Source: Puniceicoccales bacterium
GTDB taxonomy: Bacteria; Verrucomicrobiota; Verrucomicrobiia; Opitutales; JAIRKQ01
Direction: 5' to 3'
Length of the DNA: 31,744 nt
Assembly (NCBI GenBank): GCA_031279395.1
Contig: JAITIO010000024.1
Coordinates: forward strand, 1-31,744
In this document: positions 24,207-31,744 of the stretch, in pieces
How positions within the stretch are numbered: position 1 is the first letter of the stretch
Layout of the letters: every line of letters begins with the position of its first letter
Made by a program: the position numbers and the translations under genes
The notes under the pieces: generated by a model
Told to the model about the DNA's origin: nothing
The model's database searches: none
The model's input: only the letters and a program-made list of their open reading frames with translations

Positions 24207-24845
24207 ATGTGCAAGTTTACAAAGATGCCTGGTCGTTCATATCTACTAATAGATTCAGCTACTCCAACGACGCAGGTTATCCTAATGGATGATAAAACTG
24301 TTCTGGCAAGTGAGGTATATTCGGGGAATTCGGTCGATGGAGTTACCGTTGCCCTAGGAGAGATACTCCTAAAAACGCACCATATGCTCGATGATTTCGA
24401 TGGCATGATATACTGTGGTGGCCCTGGTTCGTCCCTGGGGTTAAGGATTGCTCTTGCTTCCATAAACACCTGGGTGATATTTGGTAACCGTAATTTCAAG
24501 CTGATGACATACGATGCCTTGGACATGGGGATATGTTTAAATCAGGGTGCTAGGATGATCTGTACCTATGGAGTGGGAGATAGTTTAATTGTTAAAGCGA
24601 AGGATAGTGGGACCATTAAAATTTCTACCATCGATGAGCTTGATTTTGGTGATGGCATATTATTTTTAGATACGCGGCCTATGCGGTGTGAGAAGTATAA
24701 AAAATTCCCACCTGCGAACTATGATATTGCCACGGCGAGTTTTGACATTCTGTCCCTCTGCGAGGTTGCAAATGGAGAACTGAAGAATTATGGTGATGGT
24801 AACTATGAAAAGTGGTCGAGGAATCCCATAGGAGATGAGAGGTGA
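24207..24845 (+). CDS. tsaB: tRNA t6A37 threonylcarbamoyladenosine biosynthesis protein TsaB
   Basis: TsaB is the inactive paralogue partner of TsaD in making t6A at position 37 of ANN-decoding tRNAs. 212 residues. YLLIDSATPTTQVIL matches the N-terminal LaiDTSt..... strand pair, and CGGPGSSLGLRIALASIN matches the GPGSFTGLRIG motif of the family, with the F-T replaced by S-L. The rest is weakly conserved, as usual. The start at 24207 is chosen because AAAGGTG stands six bases upstream; an open frame extends to 24168 and another ATG is at 24225. It overlaps the next gene by 11 bases. The altered GPG motif and weak second half make this less certain than the neighbours. Confidence 0.72.
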   Translation: MCKFTKMPGRSYLLIDSATPTTQVILMDDKTVLASEVYSGNSVDGVTVALGEILLKTHHMLDDFDGMIYCGGPGSSLGLRIALASINTWVIFGNRNFKLMTYDALDMGICLNQGARMICTYGVGDSLIVKAKDSGTIKISTIDELDFGDGILFLDTRPMRCEKYKKFPPANYDIATASFDILSLCEVANGELKNYGDGNYEKWSRNPIGDER

Positions 24846-25335
24846 AGTTACAGTAATTATTTTATTGGTGGTGTTTTGGGTGCTATTAATTTTTATCCGA
24901 AGGCGCAATTCTCAGCATGTCAAAAAACATGCTGAGACACGGCCTCGCCAGACATTGGTCGGTTTGGCACTAAAAAACCTGCGGCTGGCACGTGCTCAGA
25001 TGTCAGGTTCCACATCCTATGAATTTTCAAGATTGCTGTCTTCGGCACTGAGGGTCTATGCATGTGGTGCGTATAAAATATCATCTTCAGGTGTGACGTC
25101 CGAAGAAATGATAAACAGACTTCTTTCCGACGCCCGAAATGACTGGTCCATCATAGGTTTGTTCACAGAAGTTATAAAATTAACCGATGCCGCAAAATAT
25201 TCCCAAAAAAAACTTTCAAAAATGCAACAACGGGGAACATATATAAAGGCGTGCCGGTTTGTTCTTTTGTCCGAAAGATTTTTCAGGGTGCGAAAATCAT
25301 CGATAGCCCAACAAAGATCTTCTCGACAGACCTAA
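24835..25335 (+). CDS. Small membrane-anchored protein, DUF4381-like
   Basis: 166 residues. Residues 5-22 (VTVIILLVVFWVLLIFIR) form one N-terminal membrane helix, followed by a positive cluster (RRRNSQHVKKH), so the C-terminus is cytoplasmic by the positive-inside rule. The rest is predicted helical: FSRLLSSALRVYACG, GVTSEEMINRL and FTEVIKLTDAAKYS. This order matches DUF4381-type proteins of Bat/MoxR clusters (helix, 'alr.yl', 'TtEE', 'l...DlakFa'). The similarity is to a pattern, not a strong motif, so the call is tentative. The ATG overlaps tsaB by 11 bases, with GAGGAAT upstream, indicating coupling. Its usual partner DUF58 is at 9390, far away. Confidence 0.5.
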   Translation: MRGEVTVIILLVVFWVLLIFIRRRNSQHVKKHAETRPRQTLVGLALKNLRLARAQMSGSTSYEFSRLLSSALRVYACGAYKISSSGVTSEEMINRLLSDARNDWSIIGLFTEVIKLTDAAKYSQKKLSKMQQRGTYIKACRFVLLSERFFRVRKSSIAQQRSSRQT

Positions 25336-25479
25336 GATTCAAAAAGCCCACGAAGATTTAGGCAGTCAGGAGATGTCGGACTAATTTCGATGCTTTGCAG
25401 TTGTTCCGTTTTTAAAAATATAAATAATTAAAAATTTCGAGACCATTTTCCAAATTTCACAAATGTTCAAATTATTAAA

Positions 25480-25507
25480 TTGACTATTTTCGGTTCGTTT
25501 GTAAACT
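25480..25507 (+). promoter_or_regulatory. Promoter of the giant coiled-coil gene
   Basis: TTGACT (25480-25485), 16-base spacer, TAAACT (25502-25507), then about 22 bases to the ATG at 25530. No clear Shine-Dalgarno sequence is present. The architecture equals that of the left-edge gene at 263-290. The 25336-25529 gap shows nothing else recognisable apart from being AT-rich. Confidence 0.45.
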
Positions 25508-25529
25508 TTATGACCGAGATTAGAAATTT

Positions 25530-28500
25530 ATGAATGCAGGTATGACTAGTGATAGAACTGATGATGTAATTTTAAATAATGATGAAGTGTCTGCGGGTGT
25601 TACTAGAAACGATGTAGATGTTCATATTGCTGAAAATGTTTCGCAAACATTTGTTCCGGTGAGGTTATCTCTCTATGAGAGGATTGGAAGTCTTTCTCAA
25701 AGAGTTGTTCAAAGAGTGCAAGATCTTGCCAGAATAGCCGCTTGGTGCCCGCTCTGGGTAATAGGATTAGGGCTGGGAATAGTAGCTCCAGGGCTAGTGG
25801 TAAGAGGCGCACAACGATTAATTAGCATTGTAGATGGGAATCCGGTTACAATTCCCGGTGAAGTTCTCGAGAGTTTCGATTCAGCAGGAGGCGTAGTGTT
25901 AAGACTTGTCAGAGAGACAACGAGAGTAGTGACGACCGTTTCCTTTACTCCAGTAGGGATAGCACTTATAGCAGCGGGAATTGGGGTAGCTGTTACATCC
26001 ATAGTCTTATTATACTTGCGATATCGGAATGCTGTAGCTGAACGCGAGGCAGCTGGACAGATAGCCACAGAGGCCGATAGAGCCGTGGAAGAAGTTGAGG
26101 AGGCCAATGCAGTTGTTGAAACCCCAAATAGGGATTTTCAGGAACGACTTGACGCCCTCCAAAGACAACTCGAAGAGGCCAGGAATAAAGCCGCCGACCT
26201 CGAAAGGGAGAAAGCCGACCTCACGCAACAAATCGATGAGGCCAATCAACGAGCCGACGAAGCCGAAGACGCCAAGAAGAAAGCCGTCGACGACAAGAAG
26301 AAAGCCGAAGAAGCCGCCCAGAGAAAAGCCGTCGAAGCCGAAGCGGCCAATCAACGAGCCGAAGCCGCCGAAGCGGAAAAGAACCAAGCCGAAGCCGACA
26401 AGAAGAAAGCCGAAGAAGAGGCCGAAGCCGACAAGAAGAAAGCCGAAGAAGACAAGAAGAAAGCCGAAGCCGTCCAGAGGAAAGCCGAAGAGGACCTCAA
26501 TAAGGCCAAGGGACAAGTCACCAAACTCAACGCCGACCTCACCACCGCCGAAGCGGCCAGAAATAAAGCCGAAGAAGACGCCGAAGCCGCCCAGAGGAAA
26601 GCCGAAGAGGCCAATCAACGAGCCGACGACCTCACGCAACAAGTCACAGCGGCCAATCAACGAGCCGTCGAAGCCGAAGCCGTCCAGAGGAAAGCCGAAG
26701 AGGACCTCAATAAGGCCAAGGGACAAATCGCCAACCTCACGCAACAAGTCACAGCGGCCAATCAACGAGCCGCCGCCGCCGAAGCCGACAAGAAGAAAGC
26801 CGAAGACGCCAAGAAGAAAGCCGAAGACGCCAAGAAGAAAGCCAGAACGGCCAAGAATAAAGCCGACGAAGCCGCCGCAGCGGCCAATCAACGAGCCGCC
26901 GCCGCCGAAGACGCCAAGAAGAAAGCCGAAGACGCCAAGAAGAAAGCCGAAGCCGACAAGAAGAAAGCCGACGAAGCCGCCGCAGCGGCCAATCAACGAG
27001 CCGCCGAAGCCGAAGAAGACAAGAAGAAAGCCGCCGCCGACCTCAATAAGGCCAAGGGACAAATCGCCAACCTCACCACCAAACTCACCGCCGCCGAAGC
27101 CGTCCAGAGGAAAGCCGAAGAAGACGCCGAAGCCGCCCAGAGGAAAGCCGTCGAAGCCGACGACGCCAAGAAGAAAGCCGAAGCCGAAGCCGAAGCGGCC
27201 AAGAACCAAGCCGTCGAAGCCGAAGCCGCCAAGAATAAAGCCGAAGCCGACAAGAGGAAAGCCGAAGAAGCCAAGAATAAAGCCGCCGAAGAAGCCGCAG
27301 CGGCCAATCAACGAGCCGACGAAGCCGACGACGCCAAGAGGAAAGCCGAAGAGGAGAAAGCCGACCTCACGAAACAACTCACAGCGGCCCAGAGGAAAAT
27401 CACCGGACTTGAAGCCGACAAGAAGAAAGCCGAAGAAGACCTCAAAACGGCCCAGGGACAAATCACCAACCTCACGCAACAAGTCACCAACCTCACGCAA
27501 CAAGTCACCAACCTCACCACCGACCTTGAAAATGACCGGAAGAAAGCCGAAAAGGAGAAAGCCGACTTCACGCAACAAGTCACCAACCTCACCACCGACC
27601 TCAATAAGGCCCAGAACGAAATCAAGACTTTCAAAGAAAGAGAAGGAACCCTCGTAGATAAGGAAAGAGCCTTCGCAGAAAGAGAAAGAACCCTCGTAGA
27701 TAAGGAAACAGCCTTCAAAGAAAGAGAAAAAACCCTCGTAGCTAAGGAAAGAGCCTTCAAAGAAAGAGAAAAAACCCTCGTAGATAAGGAAAGAGCCTTC
27801 GAAGTGGAGAAAACCAAACTCGAAGTGGAGAAAACCAACCTCGAAAGTGAGAAAACCAACCTCGCAGAAAGAGAAAGAACCCTCGAAGTGGAGAAAACCA
27901 AACTCGCAGAAAGAGAAAGAATCCTCGAAAGTGAGAAAACCAAACTCAAAACACGAGAGACAAAAATCACGAAAGATAGAGAAAGTTTGGAATCCGAACG
28001 TAGGAAGATCGAAGAACTAAAACATAAGGTTAGCGTTGAAAGAACGGCAATAGAGCAAAGATTGCAAGAATTAATGAGACAGGTGAATAAAATGGAACAA
28101 CTGCAAGCAGTCTTTGATCAGCAACTGGTCGATATAACTTCTCAAGCTGAAAACACACACCGAACCCTAGAACAGATAACACATTTGCTCAAATTAGAAG
28201 TCGATGTGAAAGGTCTTCCTGATCAATCACAATTACTGCGCAGTTTTTTGTTACATATTATAGCACTACGAACTTCAAATATATCCAAAGATACTGGAGA
28301 TAAGGTTTTGTCGAAGATTTATGGATGGATGAGGGAAAAAGACTTCAGGCAGTTTATAACCAACAATGCTATGAAGGCTGATATCCTAAAAATTGATGTA
28401 AAACATCCAGTACTAAGTATGGACATGGTAAAAAGACCGACACTACTAACAGAACTTCGGGAAGCTTTTCTAAACAATCAACAGGAGGTTAAGGTTTGTG

Positions 28501-28712
28501 TAGATGAGCTTAAAGCCATGCGACGCGAAGTGAAACAAATAGCTCCATCTCGTGAGAACATCAGGTTAATGTTAGAAGAAGCAACAAAAGAGTTTCCGCT
28601 GCCGCCGCCGCCGCCGACACCGCCGCCGACACCGCCGCCCCCGCAGCAGCCGACACCAGTAAAGTCGGAAACGGTACGGGCCGCACAAAGAAATCCAAAG
28701 CGTAACGGCTAG
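25530..28712 (+). CDS. Giant membrane-anchored coiled-coil protein with polyproline tail
   Basis: 1060 residues, function unknown. Layout: a hydrophilic head (1-65); membrane helix 1 at about 72-92 (WCPLWVIGLGLGIVAPGLVV); a loop of about 45 residues; membrane helix 2 at about 139-165 (VGIALIAAGIGVAVTSIVLL); and a continuous heptad-rich coiled coil from about 170 to 860. The first part of the coil (to about 700) is made of shuffled short units such as DKKKAEE, AANQRA, NLTQQVT and DLNKAKGQI. The second part (704-815) is made of ERERTLVDKERAF-type units. A non-repetitive helical domain follows (about 870-1015), then a proline run (PLPPPPPTPPPTPPPP, about 1022-1038) and a basic end. With both helices crossing, head and coil lie on the same side. 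Composition of the coil DNA differs sharply from the flanks (Ala almost only as GCC or GCG). A structural, tethering or host-interacting role is inference. Confidence 0.85.
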   Translation: MNAGMTSDRTDDVILNNDEVSAGVTRNDVDVHIAENVSQTFVPVRLSLYERIGSLSQRVVQRVQDLARIAAWCPLWVIGLGLGIVAPGLVVRGAQRLISIVDGNPVTIPGEVLESFDSAGGVVLRLVRETTRVVTTVSFTPVGIALIAAGIGVAVTSIVLLYLRYRNAVAEREAAGQIATEADRAVEEVEEANAVVETPNRDFQERLDALQRQLEEARNKAADLEREKADLTQQIDEANQRADEAEDAKKKAVDDKKKAEEAAQRKAVEAEAANQRAEAAEAEKNQAEADKKKAEEEAEADKKKAEEDKKKAEAVQRKAEEDLNKAKGQVTKLNADLTTAEAARNKAEEDAEAAQRKAEEANQRADDLTQQVTAANQRAVEAEAVQRKAEEDLNKAKGQIANLTQQVTAANQRAAAAEADKKKAEDAKKKAEDAKKKARTAKNKADEAAAAANQRAAAAEDAKKKAEDAKKKAEADKKKADEAAAAANQRAAEAEEDKKKAAADLNKAKGQIANLTTKLTAAEAVQRKAEEDAEAAQRKAVEADDAKKKAEAEAEAAKNQAVEAEAAKNKAEADKRKAEEAKNKAAEEAAAANQRADEADDAKRKAEEEKADLTKQLTAAQRKITGLEADKKKAEEDLKTAQGQITNLTQQVTNLTQQVTNLTTDLENDRKKAEKEKADFTQQVTNLTTDLNKAQNEIKTFKEREGTLVDKERAFAERERTLVDKETAFKEREKTLVAKERAFKEREKTLVDKERAFEVEKTKLEVEKTNLESEKTNLAERERTLEVEKTKLAERERILESEKTKLKTRETKITKDRESLESERRKIEELKHKVSVERTAIEQRLQELMRQVNKMEQLQAVFDQQLVDITSQAENTHRTLEQITHLLKLEVDVKGLPDQSQLLRSFLLHIIALRTSNISKDTGDKVLSKIYGWMREKDFRQFITNNAMKADILKIDVKHPVLSMDMVKRPTLLTELREAFLNNQQEVKVCVDELKAMRREVKQIAPSRENIRLMLEEATKEFPLPPPPPTPPPTPPPPQQPTPVKSETVRAAQRNPKRNG
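26180..27640 (+). repeat. GC-rich short-period coding repeats (Ala/Lys/Glu coil)
   Basis: Imperfect repeats of 7 to 16 codons built from a few modules (GACAAGAAGAAAGCCGAAGA, GCGGCCAATCAACGAGCC, ACCTCAATAAGGCCAAGGGA, ACCTCACGCAACAAGTCACC), reused in changing order. Identical codon choice between copies shows recent expansion by slippage or unequal crossover. The alternative frames are open for about 1.5 kb on both strands only because the repeats lack stop trinucleotides in those frames. Confidence 0.8.
27640..27960 (+). repeat. Second repeat block (ERE/VDKE heptads)
   Basis: Units of the form AAAGAAAGAGAAAAAACCCT and GTAGATAAGGAAAGAGCCTTC, then GAAGTGGAGAAAACCAAACT, repeated with small changes. 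They encode ERERTLVDKERAF and LEVEKTKL heptads. Less GC-rich than the previous block and made from different modules. Confidence 0.75.
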
Positions 28713-28789
28713 GGAGGAAATTACCATCGCCTGGGTGTCTGGAGAAAAAACCGAAAGTGGGCTTGTATTCGGGAAGGAATTATTTATAG

Positions 28790-29401
28790 ATGGGAATCGT
28801 GATAGTTTTTCTCACAGGTATGCTCGTGGGATCTGAAGCCACATCGGCAACGGTAGAAATCGGAGGGGTGGGATATTTCATAAATATCCCCCTGACCGTT
28901 AGCTGCCAATTGCCAGCACTGGGCGAATATGTGAAATTACAAATCTACCCAGTCTATCGGGAGGATAGGCAGGAATTGTATGGATTCCTAAGGGCCGAAG
29001 AACGGGACTTTTTTAAACTGATCGTTGAAAAAGTCTCGGGAATCGGCCCGCGAACAGCCCTAAATATCATGAGCAAGCTATCCCTCCCGGTGCTCAAGGA
29101 TGCTATTTCGACGCGGAATGCTGATATTTTGGCCAAATGCCACGGCATCGGTAAGAAATCCGCGGAGAGAATAATCATGGAGCTGTCCGACAAAGACGTT
29201 TCCGCCATCGCAGCAAAATCTATCACGGCGGTGGGTAAAAAATCCTCTGCCCAATCGAGCAACATTGGCGATGCCATGGCCGCTCTCCTGTCGTTGGGGT
29301 ATAAAACGATCGATGCGGAACGGGCCATTCGGCAGTCCATCGAACGGCTCGGCAATGATGCTTCGACGGAAGCGATAATTCGGACTGCCCTAAACGCGTA
29401 A
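28790..29401 (+). CDS. ruvA: Holliday junction branch-migration protein RuvA
   Basis: RuvA binds the four-way junction and, with RuvB, drives branch migration. 203 residues. The N-terminal OB domain (MLVGSEATSATVEIGGVGYFI) ends in LYGFLRAEERDFFKLI. Two helix-hairpin-helix motifs follow, VSGIGPRTALNIM and CHGIGKKSAERIIMEL. The C-terminal RuvB-binding domain is GDAMAALLSLGYKTIDAERAI. The acidic pin usually seen between the OB strands is not obvious. The start is taken at 28790 (GGAAGGAAT upstream at a long spacing); a GTG nine bases later would give a more usual N-terminal length. The gene is 77 bases from the coiled-coil gene and six bases from the RluA-family gene. Confidence 0.92.
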   Translation: MGIVIVFLTGMLVGSEATSATVEIGGVGYFINIPLTVSCQLPALGEYVKLQIYPVYREDRQELYGFLRAEERDFFKLIVEKVSGIGPRTALNIMSKLSLPVLKDAISTRNADILAKCHGIGKKSAERIIMELSDKDVSAIAAKSITAVGKKSSAQSSNIGDAMAALLSLGYKTIDAERAIRQSIERLGNDASTEAIIRTALNA

Positions 29402-29407
29402 CCGCCA

Positions 29408-30127
29408 ATGGAACGAAATTTTATCGGGTTTCCACCCCATGCAATCCGTGAAACCAGTGCAAAGGTAAAGATCTTGGTAAATCGGGATGATTTTTTTGCC
29501 ATTGACAAACCGCCCGATGTCCCCTCCGAAAAAATTATTGAACACCTCCCAAAACAACGGGCAAGACTCGGCATAGGTTACCCAAAAGAAATCTTTGCCC
29601 TCGACGGAGAAATTTCGGGAATATTTTTGATCGCAAAAACGAAAAAATCAGCGGCTGAACTGCGAAATTTTTATGGTTCCCAACTTTTTACGTTTACGTT
29701 CGACCTGCTGACGCTTCCCACGGCCATGGACAAAACAATCACCTGTGACCTCCCCATCGCAAAACATTTCTCCGGCCATGCCATGATCGTTTCCCACAAA
29801 ACCGGTAAAAAATCGCGTACGGACTTTCGGTTTATCGAAAATGTCGGTCCCTACGAACATTGGCAGGCCACCGCATGTTTCCTAAGGCCACACCAGATCC
29901 GTCTGCATGCCCATGAGTGCGGCATAGGAATAATCGGGGAAAATTTGTACGCTTCCCACGGCGTAAATGTCACGAAAAAATTTCTAAAAACACCGAATCT
30001 TGAAAACCATTGGAGTACGCAATATCTGCCGATCCATCTGTCATGCCTTGGAATCACTTCTTCTCAAAAAATCGAATCCCCATTGCCGAAAAAATTTCAA
30101 TTGCTCATGAAGCTGTTGCAAAAATAA
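29408..30127 (+). CDS. RluA-family pseudouridine synthase, diverged active site
   Basis: 239 residues with the RluA/RluD fold signature. DDFFAIDKPPDVPSEK is the N-terminal nDdllVvdKPaGv strand. IFALDGEISGIFLIAKTKKSA corresponds to the catalytic HRLDxxTSGlllfAKt block, with Asp in LDGE retained but HR replaced by FA and TSG by ISG. FLRPHQIRLHAHECGIGIIGENLYA matches the GRtHQIRvHlaalGhPiiGDxlYG block. There is no S4 domain. The changes around the catalytic Asp leave activity uncertain; the family isomerises uridine in rRNA or tRNA. It begins six bases after ruvA. Confidence 0.72.
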   Translation: MERNFIGFPPHAIRETSAKVKILVNRDDFFAIDKPPDVPSEKIIEHLPKQRARLGIGYPKEIFALDGEISGIFLIAKTKKSAAELRNFYGSQLFTFTFDLLTLPTAMDKTITCDLPIAKHFSGHAMIVSHKTGKKSRTDFRFIENVGPYEHWQATACFLRPHQIRLHAHECGIGIIGENLYASHGVNVTKKFLKTPNLENHWSTQYLPIHLSCLGITSSQKIESPLPKKFQLLMKLLQK

Positions 30128-30188
30128 TCCCGATGGAACATTTTTTATTTGGCAAATATCTTCCATTCCCTAGCGTGGGACACAGAAA

Positions 30189-31744
30189 ATGCACTCCAAT
30201 GAGGTTAGGCAGTCGTTCCTTGATTTTTTTTCCCGCCATGGGCATAAAATAGTAAAGTCGGCATCCCTTTTGCCCGACACGCCGAACCTATTGTTTACGA
30301 ATGCCGGCATGAACCAGTTTGTCCCATTTTTCCTCGGACAAGCCCAACCGACCTGCCTACGGGTAGCTGATACCCAAAAATGTATCCGGGCAGGAGGAAA
30401 ACACAATGACCTCGACGATGTCGGGTTTGATACCTACCACCACACATTCTTTGAAATGCTTGGTAACTGGTCATTCGGTGATTATTTTAAAAAAGAAGCC
30501 ATCGCAATGGCCTGGGAACTGCTGACAAAGGTATGGAATTTCCCTAAAAATAGGCTTTACACCACCATCTATTCCCCAAAGCCTAACGAACCCTCCTCCT
30601 TCGACAAGGAAGCGTATGCCATTTGGGAAGAGATTTTCTTGGAGGAAAACATGGATCCCAAAATTCACATCATCGAGGGTTCCAAGGCCGATAATTTCTG
30701 GATGATGGGAGACACGGGGCCCTGTGGACCATGTTCCGAAATACACATGGACCTAACCCCAAAGGGTGATACCAACGGTAGTCTCGTCAACGCTGGTAAT
30801 CCCTGGTGCATAGAGCTATGGAATCTTGTCTTTATCCAATTTAATGCCACAGTCCATGGGACCTTTGAAAATTTGAAAGATAAACATGTCGACACGGGGA
30901 TTGGGTTCGAGCGCGTTGTGGGAATTTTAGCAAAGACTAAAAACTTTTCCGATTTTTCACAATTGCCATCCAACTACGACAGTGACCTGTTTGTGGATAT
31001 TTTCACTGCGACTGAAAAAATGTGCGACCAAAAATATCGTGGAACCGTTCCCACCTCTCGAACAAACATGTCATCGGATGAGCGCATTGACTTCTGGTTC
31101 CGTGCGATTGCTGACCACGTCAGAACCCTAACATTTGCCATAGGCGATGGAATATTCCCATCCAATGAAGGCCGCGGCTATGTCCTACGCAGGATCCTAC
31201 GGCGAGCCGTGATGTTTGGAAAATTGTTAAAACTGCCCCATGGATTTTTTTCAAAACTGTCATCGGTGGTCATCGACAAAATGGGGACAATTTTCGGTGA
31301 ATTAGTTGAACAAAAGTCAACCATCGAAACGGTACTAAAAAATGAAGAACAGTCGTTTTCAAAAACCATCGACCGGGGGATCACAATTTTCCATGAAATC
31401 TGCGAAAAATCCGAAAACGTCATCGGAGGAGATTGTGCATTTTTGCTGTACGACACCTACGGATTTCCACTGGATTTGACACAATTAATGGCGGCGGAAC
31501 GTGGGATTTCCATCGACATTGGTGGTTTCAAATATGCCATGGAAAAACAGCGTATGCTCGCCCGTTCAGCCCAGAAAAAATCTGTCATCGAAGTAGCAAA
31601 TAATGTCACACCACAGACGGAATTTGTCGGCTATGACATTGGGAACATTGAAAACATTCAGGCGGTCACATTGGATGTCATTGGCAGGGCAGGGAAAACA
31701 TTTCTAATCTTCGACAAAACTCCATTTTATGCGGAATGTGGAGG
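30189..31744 (+). CDS. alaS: Alanyl-tRNA synthetase, 5' part (runs off right edge)
   Basis: Class II synthetase charging tRNA(Ala); 518 complete codons are visible of a usual 870 or so. The start ATG at 30189 (MHSNEVRQSFLDFFSRHGH) fits the family start exactly. Motif blocks: NLLFTNAGMNQFVPFFLG, RAGGKHNDLDDVG, HHTFFEMLGNWSFGDYFK (motif 2 region), GDTGPCGPCSEIH, LWNLVFIQFN, and DTGIGFERVV (motif 3). The tRNA-recognition helices follow (RTNMSSDERIDFWF, DHVRTLTFAIGDG, SNEGRGYVLRRILRRA). The editing domain begins only near the window edge. No ribosome binding site stands before the ATG; an A-run (CACAGAAA) does. Confidence 0.95.
   Translation, partial: MHSNEVRQSFLDFFSRHGHKIVKSASLLPDTPNLLFTNAGMNQFVPFFLGQAQPTCLRVADTQKCIRAGGKHNDLDDVGFDTYHHTFFEMLGNWSFGDYFKKEAIAMAWELLTKVWNFPKNRLYTTIYSPKPNEPSSFDKEAYAIWEEIFLEENMDPKIHIIEGSKADNFWMMGDTGPCGPCSEIHMDLTPKGDTNGSLVNAGNPWCIELWNLVFIQFNATVHGTFENLKDKHVDTGIGFERVVGILAKTKNFSDFSQLPSNYDSDLFVDIFTATEKMCDQKYRGTVPTSRTNMSSDERIDFWFRAIADHVRTLTFAIGDGIFPSNEGRGYVLRRILRRAVMFGKLLKLPHGFFSKLSSVVIDKMGTIFGELVEQKSTIETVLKNEEQSFSKTIDRGITIFHEICEKSENVIGGDCAFLLYDTYGFPLDLTQLMAAERGISIDIGGFKYAMEKQRMLARSAQKKSVIEVANNVTPQTEFVGYDIGNIENIQAVTLDVIGRAGKTFLIFDKTPFYAECG

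Noticed and set aside
24035..24526. 163-codon minus-strand frame across the rho-tsaB gap
   Set aside because: It covers the 5' half of tsaB in antisense and has no family motif or ribosome binding site.
26010..27578. 522-codon minus-strand frame (Gly/Phe/Leu-rich)
   Set aside because: Antisense of the same repeats; its composition is forced by the GCC/GAA/AAG codons of the sense strand, and no start signal is present.
26095..27657. 520-codon plus-strand frame (Lys/Arg/Pro-rich) inside the coiled-coil gene
   Set aside because: It arises from the stop-free repeat modules in a shifted frame, has no ribosome binding site and begins and ends with the repeat block.
1..31744. tRNA, rRNA, CRISPR array, transposase or phage genes
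   Set aside because: I looked for tRNA T-loop patterns, evenly spaced short repeats, and transposase or integrase motifs. The only GGTTCGA hit noticed lies inside alaS coding sequence. None is supported.

Overview
The window comes from a Gram-negative bacterium with lipid A (lpxB, an LptF/LptG permease), a moderately AT-rich chromosome and the standard genetic code. The gene content (a Rho with a long Asn/Arg-rich N-terminal extension, DUF58 and DUF4381-like Bat-type proteins, gatB, a nitroreductase next to a ferritin) suggests the PVC group, possibly Verrucomicrobiota. This is an inference from protein character, not from a marker search. Candidate host-interaction genes sitting between ordinary housekeeping genes suggest a host-associated lifestyle.

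Layout. (1) 1-236: 5' end of an unrecognised minus-strand gene. (2) 462-1934: gatB. (3) About 1945-7994: a tandem array of five paralogous genes of unknown function plus one collapsed relic, each preceded by a near-identical leader. The leader carries a TTGTCA-N6-TGACAA palindrome overlapping a TTGACA -35 box, and the start codon lies only about 10 nt after the -10 position. A rho-independent terminator follows at 8064-8093. (4) 8213-12437: lpxB, a DUF58 protein, an MFS transporter and an FkbM-type methyltransferase, all on +. (5) 12664-14142 (-): a protein with a recognisable kinase-fold motif set (Gly loop, VALK, DRHxxN, FDND). It is divergent from a broken ABC-F ATPase fragment (14241-14537). 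(6) 14539-21863 (-): a compact seven-gene set, in transcription order leuS, lptF/G, pfkB-type kinase, tmk, holB-like, nitroreductase, ferritin. (7) 22090-25335 (+): rho, tsaB and a DUF4381-like membrane protein. (8) 25530-28712 (+): a 1060-residue protein with two N-terminal membrane segments, about 690 residues of repetitive coiled coil and a polyproline tail. (9) 28790-31744 (+): ruvA, a divergent RluA-family protein and the 5' part of alaS, which runs off the right edge.

How they fit together. Most genes are core information processing (gatB, leuS, alaS, tmk, holB, rho, tsaB, ruvA) or envelope assembly (lpxB, lptF/G). The parts not explained by known families are the tandem array with its shared regulatory leader, the kinase-like protein and the giant coiled-coil protein. 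The array is the best candidate for an undescribed system: five divergent proteins sharing the same N-terminal dozen residues, the same leader DNA and the same C-terminal helical block. That looks like a co-regulated, diversifying surface, secreted or effector family. No function could be assigned from sequence alone.
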